From contig CAMCLD010000005.1 in the NCBI GenBank assembly GCA_945875635.1, forward strand, positions 1-64,000: 64,000 nucleotides of DNA, given 5' to 3'. Numbering within the stretch: the stretch's first letter is position 1; each line of letters opens with the position of its first letter. Shown here piece after piece: positions 53,201 through 61,841 of the stretch. The notes under the pieces were generated by a model. The model did not search any database and was not told the DNA's origin. It worked only from the letters and a program-made list of their open reading frames with translations. Position numbers and translations under genes: made by a program. Origin of the DNA: an uncultured Prevotella sp. GTDB taxonomy: Bacteria; Bacteroidota; Bacteroidia; Bacteroidales; Bacteroidaceae.

Positions 53201-53257
53201 CTATTTAAGTTAATTATCGCTATTTGAGTTAATAATCACTATTTGAGTTAATTATAA
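53201..53257. repeat. Three 19-bp tandem repeats in the leader of the BspA-like gene
   Basis: Units ctatttaagttaattatcg, ctatttgagttaataatca and ctatttgagttaattataa are adjacent. They lie between the promoter and the ATG, so the RNA would carry three similar A/U-rich segments. The region 53258-53328 holds no other feature. Confidence 0.75.
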
Positions 53258-53328
53258 ACGGAGGGGTTACTATGGGTATTTATTTCCATTCCACTTGTTC
53301 CCAAACCCTGTTTCTGTCATTTAGTTTG

Positions 53329-53336
53329 CAAAGTTA
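53329..53336 (-). promoter_or_regulatory. -7 box of the BspA-like gene
   Basis: The minus strand reads TAACTTTG, with a CTTG 20 bp upstream as possible -33. The leader would be about 155 nt. Confidence 0.6.
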
Positions 53337-53370
53337 GACATAATTTTTCAAACAGACAAGAAAAATCACA

Positions 53371-53432
53371 TAAAAAAAACACTTCCGCAATATCTAATGG
53401 GTATTGTCAGGACACCCATGATATTGCGGAAG
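53371..53432 (-). terminator. Intrinsic terminator of the exbB-tonB-TPR operon
   Basis: On the minus strand cttccgcaatatc pairs with gatattgcggaag, with an inner atgggt/acccat stem, followed by tgttttttttatg. It lies 30 bp past the TPR stop codon. Confidence 0.95.
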
Positions 53433-53462
53433 CGTGTAACAAATATTATATTTATAGTACAA

Positions 53463-54848
53463 TTACTCTATACCGAGAGCAGCCTTGGCATTCTTGTCCT
53501 CTGGGTCAAGCTTGATAAGCATCTCATAGTATGGTTTTGCTGCCTCAAGATTTTCCTTCTCACCCCAATAGTAATATCCAAGGAGGCTGAGAGCTGTCTT
53601 GAGATAACCTGTCTCGTCAGCATCGAGACCTGTCTTGTTGCCGAGAACATCAACAATTTTCTGGTTATATGAAGCAGAAACGTCTGCTTTGCCAGCCTTG
53701 TTAGCCACACTTGCAGCCACAGTGTATGCCCATGTGTTGATTGACGGATATTTCTCAGCCATCTGGTCATATATGGCAAGAGCCTTGTCAAAATTACCCT
53801 TTTCAACATAAATGTTGGCGAGTTTGCCATAGTCAGACGGTGTGGCATTAGGATTCTTCTTCATATAAAGCTCGCTGTACTCAAGTGCCTTGTCTGTGTC
53901 ACCAAGTCCAGTGTATGCCTCTGAAATCTTGCCGAGTGCCTCAACTGCATTAGCATCAACCTCAAGAGCCTTGTTGAACTGTACCAATGCATCGTTGTAA
54001 CGCTGTACTCCGAGAAGAGCCTTTCCGTAGTAGGTATAGTCTGTGGAGTTCTTCACCCCTTCCATCTGCATGAACTGCTCTGCAATCTTTACAGCCTCAT
54101 CAAACTGAGATGTCTCAACAGCTGACCAAAGTCCAAGCTGCTTGAATGTCAGATTCTTCGGGAACTTGACAGAACCAGCATTTGCTATCTTCAAGCCCTC
54201 TGAATATTTGCGGAGCTGAATGGCAGAGATGACATATTCCACCAACTTACCCTCGTCAAGGTCGCTTGTCTTGCACTTTGCAAAGTTCTCATAAGCTTTG
54301 TCAAACTTATTGGCTGAGAAGAAAGAGTGTCCTGCTTCAGCATCGATAGGATAGTCTGGTATCTCCTGTTTCAGCTTTGCATAAGTCTCCTCTACAAGCT
54401 TCGGGTTAATCTTACGATATATAGAAGCATAGCGTGTGTAAGCCTGAGGATTCTTTGGGTCAAGACTCATGGCTGTTGCATAGTGGGAAGCAGCACCACC
54501 TCCGTTTCCTGACTCATCCTTTAGAGCCTCGATGTCACCTTTCAGAATATAAGCCTGAGCCTGAATCTTAAGGTCCTTCTTTGCCTTTGAGAGAGCAAGG
54601 TCAGCCATCTCGCCAGCCTTGTCCACGTTCTTCACTGCGAGATAAGAGTTGCCAAGTGCTATGACAGCCTCTGGGTTCTTCTTATACTCCTTTAGATAAT
54701 TCTTAACAAGGACAGCTGACTCAGCGGAATTAGACTTCAGTGCCTGTGTTACAGGACCAAGAGCAGTACCATAGTCAACATCCTGAGCAAATGTCGGAGC
54801 CGAGATACTAATCATCGCTCCGAGAACAAAATATTTAATTGCCTTCAT
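53463..54848 (-). CDS. Periplasmic tetratricopeptide-repeat protein
   Basis: The 461-residue protein has a signal peptide (about 1-21, PTFAQ) and many TPR units of about 34 residues throughout, such as YNDALVQFNKALEVDANAVEALGKISEAYTGLGDTDKALEYSELY. TPR arrays mediate protein-protein contacts. It is the last gene of the exbB-exbD-exbD-tonB-PstS-like cluster, an arrangement known in Bacteroidetes, and likely acts with the TonB system in the periplasm (inference). No catalytic domain is present. Confidence 0.88.
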   Translation of the reverse strand: MKAIKYFVLGAMISISAPTFAQDVDYGTALGPVTQALKSNSAESAVLVKNYLKEYKKNPEAVIALGNSYLAVKNVDKAGEMADLALSKAKKDLKIQAQAYILKGDIEALKDESGNGGGAASHYATAMSLDPKNPQAYTRYASIYRKINPKLVEETYAKLKQEIPDYPIDAEAGHSFFSANKFDKAYENFAKCKTSDLDEGKLVEYVISAIQLRKYSEGLKIANAGSVKFPKNLTFKQLGLWSAVETSQFDEAVKIAEQFMQMEGVKNSTDYTYYGKALLGVQRYNDALVQFNKALEVDANAVEALGKISEAYTGLGDTDKALEYSELYMKKNPNATPSDYGKLANIYVEKGNFDKALAIYDQMAEKYPSINTWAYTVAASVANKAGKADVSASYNQKIVDVLGNKTGLDADETGYLKTALSLLGYYYWGEKENLEAAKPYYEMLIKLDPEDKNAKAALGIE

Positions 54849-54929
54849 AATCTCAATCTTATTCTATATTACTGTTATATATATAATAATGTGTATGAAT
54901 AAATGCTAACTTCTCCCCTATTTCAGTCT

Positions 54930-55901
54930 TTATCTATTTACTTCCACCTTCTTGAAGGTAATGTCACCTCTGTAGGGAAGCAGTCCAGACTTGAATATTA
55001 TCAACTGTCCCTTGGGTTTGCAGATGTAGTTCATAAAGCTCCATGGCAGAGCACTGAGAGGGTCTGTGCATATAGCATATAGAGTGCGGTAGAATGGGTA
55101 GCGTCCATCAAGCAGATATGCCTGATATGGCTTCCAGCTATTTGATGGTGTTGCCTTATCCTTTATGGATATGGACATCACATGGATATTCTTCTTGAAT
55201 GTGGTGTTAGTGGAGTCGCGCTTGTCGTTCAGCCAGTTCGACCCTATAACACCGATGGCGTTGGGTGTCTTGTCAACATAGTCGATTACATCCTTACTGC
55301 ATTTCGCTCCCACCACGTTAGGACTTGTAATAGCCTTTCCGTCAAGAATGGAGTCAATGACGAAATGCACCGTAGCCGACTGTTTATTGTCAAACACAAC
55401 CTCTATCTCTCCCCTGTTGGAGCCAGGGTACAGCTCGTTCCAGTCAGTGACCTGTCCGCTCAACACTCTTTTCACATCATTAACCGTCATGCAGGTGTCG
55501 TTGTTGTTCCTGTTTACGATAAAGGCGAGTCCGTCGTAGCCTATGATGGAGACACGCGGAACCTGTCGTTTGGTCTCAAGATAAGCAATCTCACTTGGAA
55601 GGAGTCCCCTTGATGTTATCAGCAGTTGTGTCTTAAGGTCCTGGATTTGTTTGAGTCCTGTTGTCTCATCTGTATAAACCGGTTTGAGATGAGCGTTCGG
55701 ATATTCATACTCAAACTGCTGGCGCAGTTCCTCTATGATAGGACTGAAGCTTTCGTCAGCATAGAATGTTATGGTGCCCGATGTGGGCGTGTCTGTTCTA
55801 CCGTTAACAGGTTTCTTCTTGCCGGAGCAAGAAGAAACGCTGTTAATTAGTAGTAGAGATCCTACAATATAGAATATGTAGAATACGTTCTTTTTCATCA
55901 A
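54930..55901 (-). CDS. PstS-like substrate-binding lipoprotein
   Basis: The 323 residues have a lipobox (NSVSSCSG) and a PBP-type II fold resembling phosphate-binding PstS: TITFYADESFSPIIEELRQQFE at the N-terminus, VSIIGYDGLAFIVNRNN, VKRVLSGQVTDWNEL and VIGVIGSNW-type segments. No Pst permease genes accompany it. It is in the TonB cluster, one base after tonB, so it more likely supports or senses TonB-linked transport than classical phosphate uptake (inference). Specific ligand unknown. Confidence 0.82.
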   Translation of the reverse strand: MMKKNVFYIFYIVGSLLLINSVSSCSGKKKPVNGRTDTPTSGTITFYADESFSPIIEELRQQFEYEYPNAHLKPVYTDETTGLKQIQDLKTQLLITSRGLLPSEIAYLETKRQVPRVSIIGYDGLAFIVNRNNNDTCMTVNDVKRVLSGQVTDWNELYPGSNRGEIEVVFDNKQSATVHFVIDSILDGKAITSPNVVGAKCSKDVIDYVDKTPNAIGVIGSNWLNDKRDSTNTTFKKNIHVMSISIKDKATPSNSWKPYQAYLLDGRYPFYRTLYAICTDPLSALPWSFMNYICKPKGQLIIFKSGLLPYRGDITFKKVEVNR

Positions 55902-56762
55902 TTACTGTAGTTTAAATGTTACAGGAAGAGTGAACTTTACACGTGCTGGCTGACCATTGTTCATACCAGGGTTCCACTTAGGCATGCGCTTTACAGTGTT
56001 GACAGCCTCACGGTCGAGTGCCGGGTCAACAGAACGAACGACCTGTACGTTACTGATGCTTCCGTCTTTCTCGACAACGAAGTTGACGATTACTCGTCCC
56101 TGAATACCATTCTCGGCAGCTACAGCCGGGTAAGACAGGTTTTGTGCGAGCCACTGGTTGACATTACCCTTGAAGGAAGGCATCTGCTCAGCTATATCGA
56201 ACACCTTGTTCTCCACAACCTGCTTAACCTCCTCCTTTGGAGCCTCTTTAGGTGCTGGCGGCGGTACGTTAACGGCGATGTCATTTCTGACAGCCTCCAC
56301 TGTACGGTCCTTAGTACCTTCCTGGTCAACATTTGACACTGCAACCTTCTCGTCCAGCTTGTCCATCTGCTTTACCTGATTCTCCTCTTTCACCAATTCA
56401 TCCTTCTTGATGACAGGAGCTGTAAACTTCTGTGACTGGCGAACCTCTGGTATTTCCTTCTTAGGTTCAATCTTAGGCTGTACCTTCGGTTGCTCTTTCT
56501 TTTTCTCTTTCTTAGCCTGCTCCTGGAGTTTAGCGAGTTCCATTGCCTCCATTCTGGCAATTCTCTCTGCCTCCATCTTCTGCGCTACAACACGCCATGC
56601 GAGGAAACCTCCGATAAGAGCGGCAGCTATCACCAAGATGAGCAAGGCACGGAAGTTACGGGAACCAGTACCTTTGCGAAGCTGGTAAGCTCCGTAGGTT
56701 TTGTTCTTGTTCTCGAACACCATGTCCACCCATTTCGGATCATATAGATCTATTTTTGACAT
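55902..56762 (-). CDS. tonB: TonB family energy-transducing protein
   Basis: TonB passes proton-motive force from ExbB/ExbD to outer-membrane receptors such as the SusC protein here. The N-terminus is cytoplasmic with WVDMVFENKNKTYGAYQLR, then one membrane helix (about residues 36-56), a Lys/Pro/Glu-rich periplasmic spacer (EKKKEQPKVQPKIEPKKE), and the C-terminal TonB domain (about 195-286: NLSYPAVAAENGIQGRVIVNFVVEKDG ... MPKWNPGMNNGQPARVKFTLPVTF). 286 residues is normal for the Bacteroidetes type. It sits behind the two exbD genes. Confidence 0.95.
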   Translation of the reverse strand: MSKIDLYDPKWVDMVFENKNKTYGAYQLRKGTGSRNFRALLILVIAAALIGGFLAWRVVAQKMEAERIARMEAMELAKLQEQAKKEKKKEQPKVQPKIEPKKEIPEVRQSQKFTAPVIKKDELVKEENQVKQMDKLDEKVAVSNVDQEGTKDRTVEAVRNDIAVNVPPPAPKEAPKEEVKQVVENKVFDIAEQMPSFKGNVNQWLAQNLSYPAVAAENGIQGRVIVNFVVEKDGSISNVQVVRSVDPALDREAVNTVKRMPKWNPGMNNGQPARVKFTLPVTFKLQ

Positions 56763-56802
56763 TGTTCTTTTCTTTTTTTTAAGTTAATAAACCATCGATT
56801 GA

Positions 56803-57450
56803 TTATTCCAAGATACCTTTAGACTCAAGAAGTTTCTTATCATCTGCGCTTATCTTGTCGATGACGTAAGTACCAATGCTTAAGATCTGCATCTCATCGA
56901 GAGCATCCACCATGTTGGTGTATGATGCGTTGTCAGTAGGTTTGATAACGATTGTCAGGGTTGGGATTTTCTCACCGTCAGGGAGGTTACCAGCCTTTAC
57001 ATCGCTGATTCTCTTTCTGAGCTCCTCATCACTCCACTTCTCTTTATCTTTCTTGCTGTTGAGTTCCTTTACAGCCAGCTCGATACGTTTTACTGGTTTG
57101 GTACCATTCTCAGTAGCGTGCTCACGCAAAGCTTTGCGTATGCCGTCATTACCCCATGTTGTCTCTTTGAGCCAGTTAGGGTTGTCATACTGAGGAATAC
57201 CCTCGCCATACAATATCTTGTTGTTGGCTGCCACATAGATTGTAACAGTTTCTGAAGCCTTTGCCTCGTTTTTCTGCTCATCTGTTGTGGTGTCGTCGTT
57301 ACTTGGCATAGTAAGCTCCATTGTCTGAGGCTTGCTAAGCGTTGTACACAGCATGAAGAAGGTGATGAGAAGCATAAGCATATCCACCATAGGAGTAAAG
57401 TCCACGCGGACATTTATCTTCTTCTGCTTAGATTCTTTTTTCTTTGCCAT
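56803..57450 (-). CDS. exbD: ExbD/TolR biopolymer transport protein (second copy)
   Basis: The 215 residues have the family's N-terminal layout: a basic head (KKKESKQKK), then NVRVDFTPMVDMLMLLITFFMLCT, with the conserved Asp in the single membrane helix. The periplasmic part is longer than E. coli ExbD (141). It has a charged insert (about 55-150) before the TLTIVIKPTDNASYTNMVDALDEMQILS motif. It starts three bases after the first exbD, so the two are coupled. Two different ExbD proteins with one ExbB is the usual Bacteroidetes arrangement; whether they form a heterodimer is not known from sequence. Confidence 0.93.
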   Translation of the reverse strand: MAKKKESKQKKINVRVDFTPMVDMLMLLITFFMLCTTLSKPQTMELTMPSNDDTTTDEQKNEAKASETVTIYVAANNKILYGEGIPQYDNPNWLKETTWGNDGIRKALREHATENGTKPVKRIELAVKELNSKKDKEKWSDEELRKRISDVKAGNLPDGEKIPTLTIVIKPTDNASYTNMVDALDEMQILSIGTYVIDKISADDKKLLESKGILE

Positions 57451-57453
57451 TGC

Positions 57454-58095
57454 TTATTCTCCTTCTTTTTTAAGCTGTGTAATCATGTAGTAGTGGCTCT
57501 CATCCATGTCCTGAAGCTCGTTCATGACTTTCTTCACGGTCTTGTATGGAGTCTTTCCATCTGCCTTGAGGGCAATCTTGATGTTCTCATTAACTGTTCT
57601 TGCAGCGTCAACCCACTGTTGGAACTCGCTCATGCCGCCATCGATACTATCGAGTGGCACACCCTTTGTCTTGAGTGTCTTTGCGCGGTTCTCGCTTGAC
57701 ATTGACAGATATGAAGGAAGCTCGCTCATTGGCACACCAAATGTTGACTCAGTTCTGAAAGCCTTAATCTGTGCACCATTCAATGTAACACCGAAGCGGT
57801 TAGCCATATCATCGAGGGCTGCACCAAGCTGATCGGTATTGTCTATGCTGAGGAACACCTGGCCTTCTCCTGTCGGTTTTCCTGCCGCATCTTTCTCTGG
57901 GCTAACCAGGATGGTCAGGACACCGTTCTCTGGCACCTTGATTTCAGACACTGAACCTGGAGTATTGACTTTCACCGGCTCATTCTTTACGAATGTAGAT
58001 GTGAGCATGAAGAATGTCAACAGCAGGGTCATAACGTCTGACATAGGTGTCATGTCGATCCAGATGTCACTTTTCTTAATTTTTACTTTACCCAT
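57454..58095 (-). CDS. exbD: ExbD/TolR biopolymer transport protein (first copy)
   Basis: This is a 213-residue paralogue of the next gene. It has a short basic N-terminus (MGKVKIKKSDIWIDMTPMSDVMTLLLTFFMLTS) with the membrane-helix aspartate, then a periplasmic region with NGVLTILVSPEKD and the C-terminal motif IALKADGKTPYKTVKKVMNELQDMDESHYYMITQLK. It lies 30 bp after exbB. The two ExbD copies differ clearly in sequence, which suggests distinct roles in one complex rather than redundancy. Confidence 0.93.
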   Translation of the reverse strand: MGKVKIKKSDIWIDMTPMSDVMTLLLTFFMLTSTFVKNEPVKVNTPGSVSEIKVPENGVLTILVSPEKDAAGKPTGEGQVFLSIDNTDQLGAALDDMANRFGVTLNGAQIKAFRTESTFGVPMSELPSYLSMSSENRAKTLKTKGVPLDSIDGGMSEFQQWVDAARTVNENIKIALKADGKTPYKTVKKVMNELQDMDESHYYMITQLKKEGE

Positions 58096-58125
58096 AGTGA
58101 TAAGATATTAAAGGGTTAGTAGAAA

Positions 58126-58956
58126 TTAAGCCTCTTCTGTATGGGTTGCTTCGTATGTCTGAGCTATTGAGTAACCAACCTCGTCAAGTGCGAAGGTCAA
58201 CTTATCAACCTTGTTAGTGAAGTAGTTGTAAGATACAACAGCACACCAAGATGTACCGATACCGAAAGCGGTATTGATAAGGGCCTCAGAAATACCAGAA
58301 GCAAGTTCTGCAGAGTCAGCACCACCGGAAGCGTTCATAGCGGAGAACGCCTTGATCATACCAACCACAGTACCGAGAAGTCCGGTAAGTGTACCAAGGG
58401 TAACGATGGTTGCAACGATAGGAAGGTTCATTGTGAGAGTAGGCATCTCAAGCTGTGTTGCCTCCTCGTGAGCCTGCTGAATCTTGGCAATTTTCTGAGC
58501 CTTCTTGATACCAGCTGTTGCTTCCATCTCTTTGTATGCGCGGAGAGAAGCTCCAACGACATTAGCTACAGAACCCTTCTGCTGGTCGCAGAGCTGCTGA
58601 GCCTTAGCGAAATCGTTCTTGTTGAGAGCGTCCTTGATGTTAGCCACGAATTTTGGAAGAGCGCCCTTACCGAAAGCGGTCTTGAGAGCAAGAGCACGCT
58701 CGATGGTCATTGCGAGCACAGTAAGCAAAAGAGCATGGATAACAGGAACGATTACACCACCTTTATAGATAGTTCCCCAAACATCGATTGGATGCTCGCC
58801 GCCCTCTGCGAAGTGAGACTCATGTCCGAACCATGTGAAGAAAAGGGTGAAAGCGATGACAGCGCAAACGACGATAATCCAGAATGCGCCTCTTACTCCC
58901 TGAAAGCCCTGAGAGTTCTTCTTCGGGGCTACTGCTTTTTTTTGTGTAGTTGCCAT
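58126..58956 (-). CDS. exbB: ExbB/MotA/TolQ proton channel protein
   Basis: ExbB forms the proton channel that drives TonB. The 276 residues from the chosen start ATG 58956 (MATTQKKAVAPKK) contain an N-terminal membrane helix, then the conserved helix pair with NLPIVATIVTLGTLTGLLGTVVGMIKAFSAM and SGISEALINTAFGIGTSWCAVV, the family signature. The track starts at 59055, but the first 33 codons lie in a leader region and are not ExbB-like. A -7 box at 59074-59081 fits either start; the later one has the usual A-rich ribosome-binding leader. First gene of the TonB cluster. Confidence 0.92.
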   Translation of the reverse strand: MATTQKKAVAPKKNSQGFQGVRGAFWIIVVCAVIAFTLFFTWFGHESHFAEGGEHPIDVWGTIYKGGVIVPVIHALLLTVLAMTIERALALKTAFGKGALPKFVANIKDALNKNDFAKAQQLCDQQKGSVANVVGASLRAYKEMEATAGIKKAQKIAKIQQAHEEATQLEMPTLTMNLPIVATIVTLGTLTGLLGTVVGMIKAFSAMNASGGADSAELASGISEALINTAFGIGTSWCAVVSYNYFTNKVDKLTFALDEVGYSIAQTYEATHTEEA

Positions 58957-59073
58957 AATTTTTTGTTGTTTTTTAGTTATTAATGAATTAAAAAAAATAT
59001 TAAGTGTCTGATTTAACGTTAATTCCAAAGAGTGTGCTTTAGCAGATGAGTACATACAAAGTATTCATCAGCG

Positions 59074-59081
59074 CAAAGATA
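59074..59081 (-). promoter_or_regulatory. -7 box of the exbB-tonB operon
   Basis: The minus strand reads TATCTTTG, giving a leader of about 110 nt before ATG 58956. No clear -33 TTTG was found. Confidence 0.5.
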
Positions 59082-59192
59082 ACAATTAATGGGGAATTAG
59101 GCCGATTATTAATAAGTTTTAACAATCAAAAAGTGCGTTTTTCTCATTTTTCTTATTGTTGTAACATATCAATAGTATCGGAAGAGAGCTTG

Positions 59193-60386
59193 TCATGCAA
59201 GTTTAGCAAGCACTTTCTTAATCCTCTCCATTGCCTCGCGGATATTGTCGTCGCTTGTGGCATAGCTCATCCTGAAGCATTCCGGGTCGCCGAAGGCATC
59301 GCCTCCCACTGTTGCGACATGTCCTTCCTCAAGAATGTACATTGCAAGGTCAGTGGAGTTGTTTATAGTCCTTCCCTGATAGCTCTTTCCATAGAAGCTG
59401 CTGCATTTTGGGAACAGATAGAAAGCTCCCTGCGGGACATTTACCTCAAGTCCGGGTATGTCTTTGGCAAGACTCACTATGAGGTTGCGTCTGCGCTCGA
59501 ATGCCTGTCGCATATCCTCAACACACTGCTGTGGTCCGTTGTATGCAGCTTCTGCAGCTTTCTGGCTGACGGAGCAAGGTCCGCTTGTGTATTGTCCCTG
59601 CAGTTTGTTGCACCCCTTGACTATCCATTCCGGTGCTGCTATATATCCTATGCGCCATCCCGTCATGGCGTATGCCTTGGACACTCCGTTTACGATGATT
59701 GCCCTTTCTTTCATTCCTTCAAACTGTGCAATGCTCTCGTGATGTCCCACATAGTTGATATGCTCATATATCTCATCGGCGAGTACGTAGAGCCCATCGT
59801 GTGACTTGATGACATTGGCAAGAGCCTCAAGTTCATCCTTACCATATACGCTGCCTGTAGGATTGCTTGGCGAGCACAGTATGAGGAGTCTGGTACGTGG
59901 TGTGATGGCTTCTTCCAACTGTTGGGCAGTCATCTTGAAATTCTGGTCGAATCCGGCATTGACTATTACTGGCACTCCACCGGCAAGTTTTACCATCTGT
60001 GGGTAGCTCACCCAATAAGGTGCAGGTATTATAACCTCGTCGCCAGGGTTGACAAGAGCCATCACCGTGTTGCATACACTCTGCTTTGCACCATTAGAGA
60101 CGAGTATCTCCGATGTGGAATAGTCAAGTCCGTTCTCTCTTCTGAGCTTATCCGAGACGGCCTTGCGCAGGTCCATGTATCCTGGCACTGGCGAATATCT
60201 TGAGAAGTTCTCATCTACAGCCTCCTTTGCCGCCTCCTTTATATGTTCAGGCGTATTGAAGTCTGGTTCTCCGACGCTCATGTTGATGACGTCGATGCCT
60301 GCTGCTTTCATCTCGCTGCTTTTCTGCGACATCGCAAGTGTAGCTGATGGCGCAAGTCTGTTTAGGCAATCTGATAATTGTGTCAT
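59193..60386 (-). CDS. Class I aminotransferase (aspartate aminotransferase-like)
   Basis: This 397-residue PLP enzyme transfers the amino group of aspartate or a similar amino acid to 2-oxoglutarate in the cytoplasm. The cofactor lysine is in NGVSKAYAMTGWRIGY (about residue 235). Other family motifs include SVGEPDFNTPEHIK, RYSPVPGYMDLRKA, SNPTGSVY, ADEIYEHI and the terminal arginine in FRMSYATSD. It fits the Ib subgroup of aspartate aminotransferases. It follows ribBA by 122 bp, a gap filled with a palindromic repeat. Confidence 0.93.
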   Translation of the reverse strand: MTQLSDCLNRLAPSATLAMSQKSSEMKAAGIDVINMSVGEPDFNTPEHIKEAAKEAVDENFSRYSPVPGYMDLRKAVSDKLRRENGLDYSTSEILVSNGAKQSVCNTVMALVNPGDEVIIPAPYWVSYPQMVKLAGGVPVIVNAGFDQNFKMTAQQLEEAITPRTRLLILCSPSNPTGSVYGKDELEALANVIKSHDGLYVLADEIYEHINYVGHHESIAQFEGMKERAIIVNGVSKAYAMTGWRIGYIAAPEWIVKGCNKLQGQYTSGPCSVSQKAAEAAYNGPQQCVEDMRQAFERRRNLIVSLAKDIPGLEVNVPQGAFYLFPKCSSFYGKSYQGRTINNSTDLAMYILEEGHVATVGGDAFGDPECFRMSYATSDDNIREAMERIKKVLAKLA

Positions 60387-60415
60387 AATATATCCTTTTT
60401 TAAATTCTTTATTTT

Positions 60416-60508
60416 AAGTTGAGGAGTTGACGAGTCAATAAGTCAACGAGTTGCTACTCTTATAGCATGTGTTTGACAATAGCCAGAAAAGCTAATAACT
60501 TGTCAACT
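60416..60508. repeat. GTTGACAAGT palindromic repeat, copy C
   Basis: The left part aagttgaggagttgacgagt continues with ttgctactcttatagc, then a spacer and taataacttgtcaact. The right end touches the ribBA stop codon. The central block is close to copy A and the right block to copy D. Confidence 0.75.
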
Positions 60509-61720
60509 TTACTTTATGTGGAGTTCGTGCCCCATTCTCTCCTTCTTTGTCTTCAGGTACTTATAGTCAAACTCATTTGGATTGACCTCTATGGGCACAT
60601 TCTCTACTATCTCAAGTCCGTAAGCTGCCAGTCCTACCCTTTTTGTCGGATTGTTAGTCATGAGTCTCATCTTGTGTACTCCAAGGTGTCTTAGCATCTG
60701 CGCTCCACATCCGTAGTCTCTCTCGTCGGGTTTGAAGCCGAGGTGGATATTGGCATCCACTGTGTCATATCCTTCCTCCTGCAATTTATATGCGGCTATT
60801 TTGTTCATCAGTCCTATGCCTCTGCCTTCCTGTGACATATATATGACCACTCCCCTGCCTTCCTTTTCAATCATCTGCATGGCTTTGTGCAGTTGCTCGC
60901 CGCAGTCACATCTCATGCTGCCGAGTATGTCTCCGGTGGCGCATGAGGAGTGTACCCTTACTAGTATAGGCTCGTCCTCTTTCCATTCACCTTTTATGAG
61001 AGCCATGTGCTCAAGTCCGTTGCTTTTCTGTCTGAAGGGAACGAGTCTGAAGTGTCCGTATCTTGTGGGCATATCAACGGTGTTTCCCACTTCGATGAGC
61101 GATTCCGTTTTAAGCCTGTACTCAATGAGGTCCTTTATGGTTATAATCTTAAGTCCCCATTTCTGTGCGAGTATTCTCAACTCTGGCATCCTTGCCATCG
61201 TTCCGTCCTCGTTCATTATTTCCATCAGTGCGCCTGCCGGATAAAGTCCCGCCAGTTTGCAGAGGTCAACAGCTGCCTCTGTGTGTCCGCTTCTTCTGAG
61301 CACTCCGTTGTCCTGCGCATACAGGGGATTGACATGTCCCGGCCTGCCGAAAGTACTGGGTTTTGAAGTTGGGTCGGCAAGTGCCTTTATTGTTTCCGCC
61401 CTGTCATGTGCTGACACTCCCGTAGAGCATCCCTCAAGTTTGTCTATGGTGACCGTGAAAGGAGTGCCGAGCATAGAGGTGTTGTCAGCCACTTGGTGTG
61501 GCAGGTCAAGTTCCTCGCATCGGCTCAGAGTAATGGGTGCGCACAACACACCTCTTGCGTTATGCAGCATAAAGTTGACTTTCTCGGGTGTGATTTTCTC
61601 AGCGGCAATTATCAAGTCGCCTTCATTCTCACGGTCCTCGTCGTCAACCACTATGACGAATTCGCCATTCTTGAAATCCTCCACAGCTTCCTCTATGCTG
61701 CTGACTTTAAAGTCTTCCAT
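60509..61720 (-). CDS. ribBA: Bifunctional DHBP synthase/GTP cyclohydrolase II
   Basis: The enzyme makes both riboflavin precursors, 3,4-dihydroxybutanone 4-phosphate and the pyrimidine. The N-terminal RibB half (about residues 1-203) has [16 protein letters not shown] and the [19 protein letters not shown] block. The C-terminal RibA half (about 205-400) has the zinc cysteines in [19 protein letters not shown] and the [12 protein letters not shown] motif. 403 residues is normal for the fused form. It lies between an LptF/LptG gene (121 bp upstream) and the aminotransferase. Confidence 0.97.
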   Translation of the reverse strand: MEDFKVSSIEEAVEDFKNGEFVIVVDDEDRENEGDLIIAAEKITPEKVNFMLHNARGVLCAPITLSRCEELDLPHQVADNTSMLGTPFTVTIDKLEGCSTGVSAHDRAETIKALADPTSKPSTFGRPGHVNPLYAQDNGVLRRSGHTEAAVDLCKLAGLYPAGALMEIMNEDGTMARMPELRILAQKWGLKIITIKDLIEYRLKTESLIEVGNTVDMPTRYGHFRLVPFRQKSNGLEHMALIKGEWKEDEPILVRVHSSCATGDILGSMRCDCGEQLHKAMQMIEKEGRGVVIYMSQEGRGIGLMNKIAAYKLQEEGYDTVDANIHLGFKPDERDYGCGAQMLRHLGVHKMRLMTNNPTKRVGLAAYGLEIVENVPIEVNPNEFDYKYLKTKKERMGHELHIK

Positions 61721-61841
61721 ATATAATTATATTTTATTTTGTTTCAAAATACTCAACTTATGGAGTCAAGGGGGAGTTCGAAAGAGTTATGTTTTCAGTT
61801 CCCTTTATGACGTTTCTTTTTTGAGTCTGTCCAACTGCCAT

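Noticed and set aside
54930-55901. Assignment as a classical phosphate-uptake PstS
   Set aside because: The fold fits, but no pstC, pstA, pstB or phoU genes are near, and its place in the TonB cluster argues for another role, so I kept the neutral PstS-like name.
58957-59055. Upstream extension of exbB
   Set aside because: The 33 extra codons are not ExbB-like; the ATG at 58956 follows an A-rich leader typical of Bacteroidetes.
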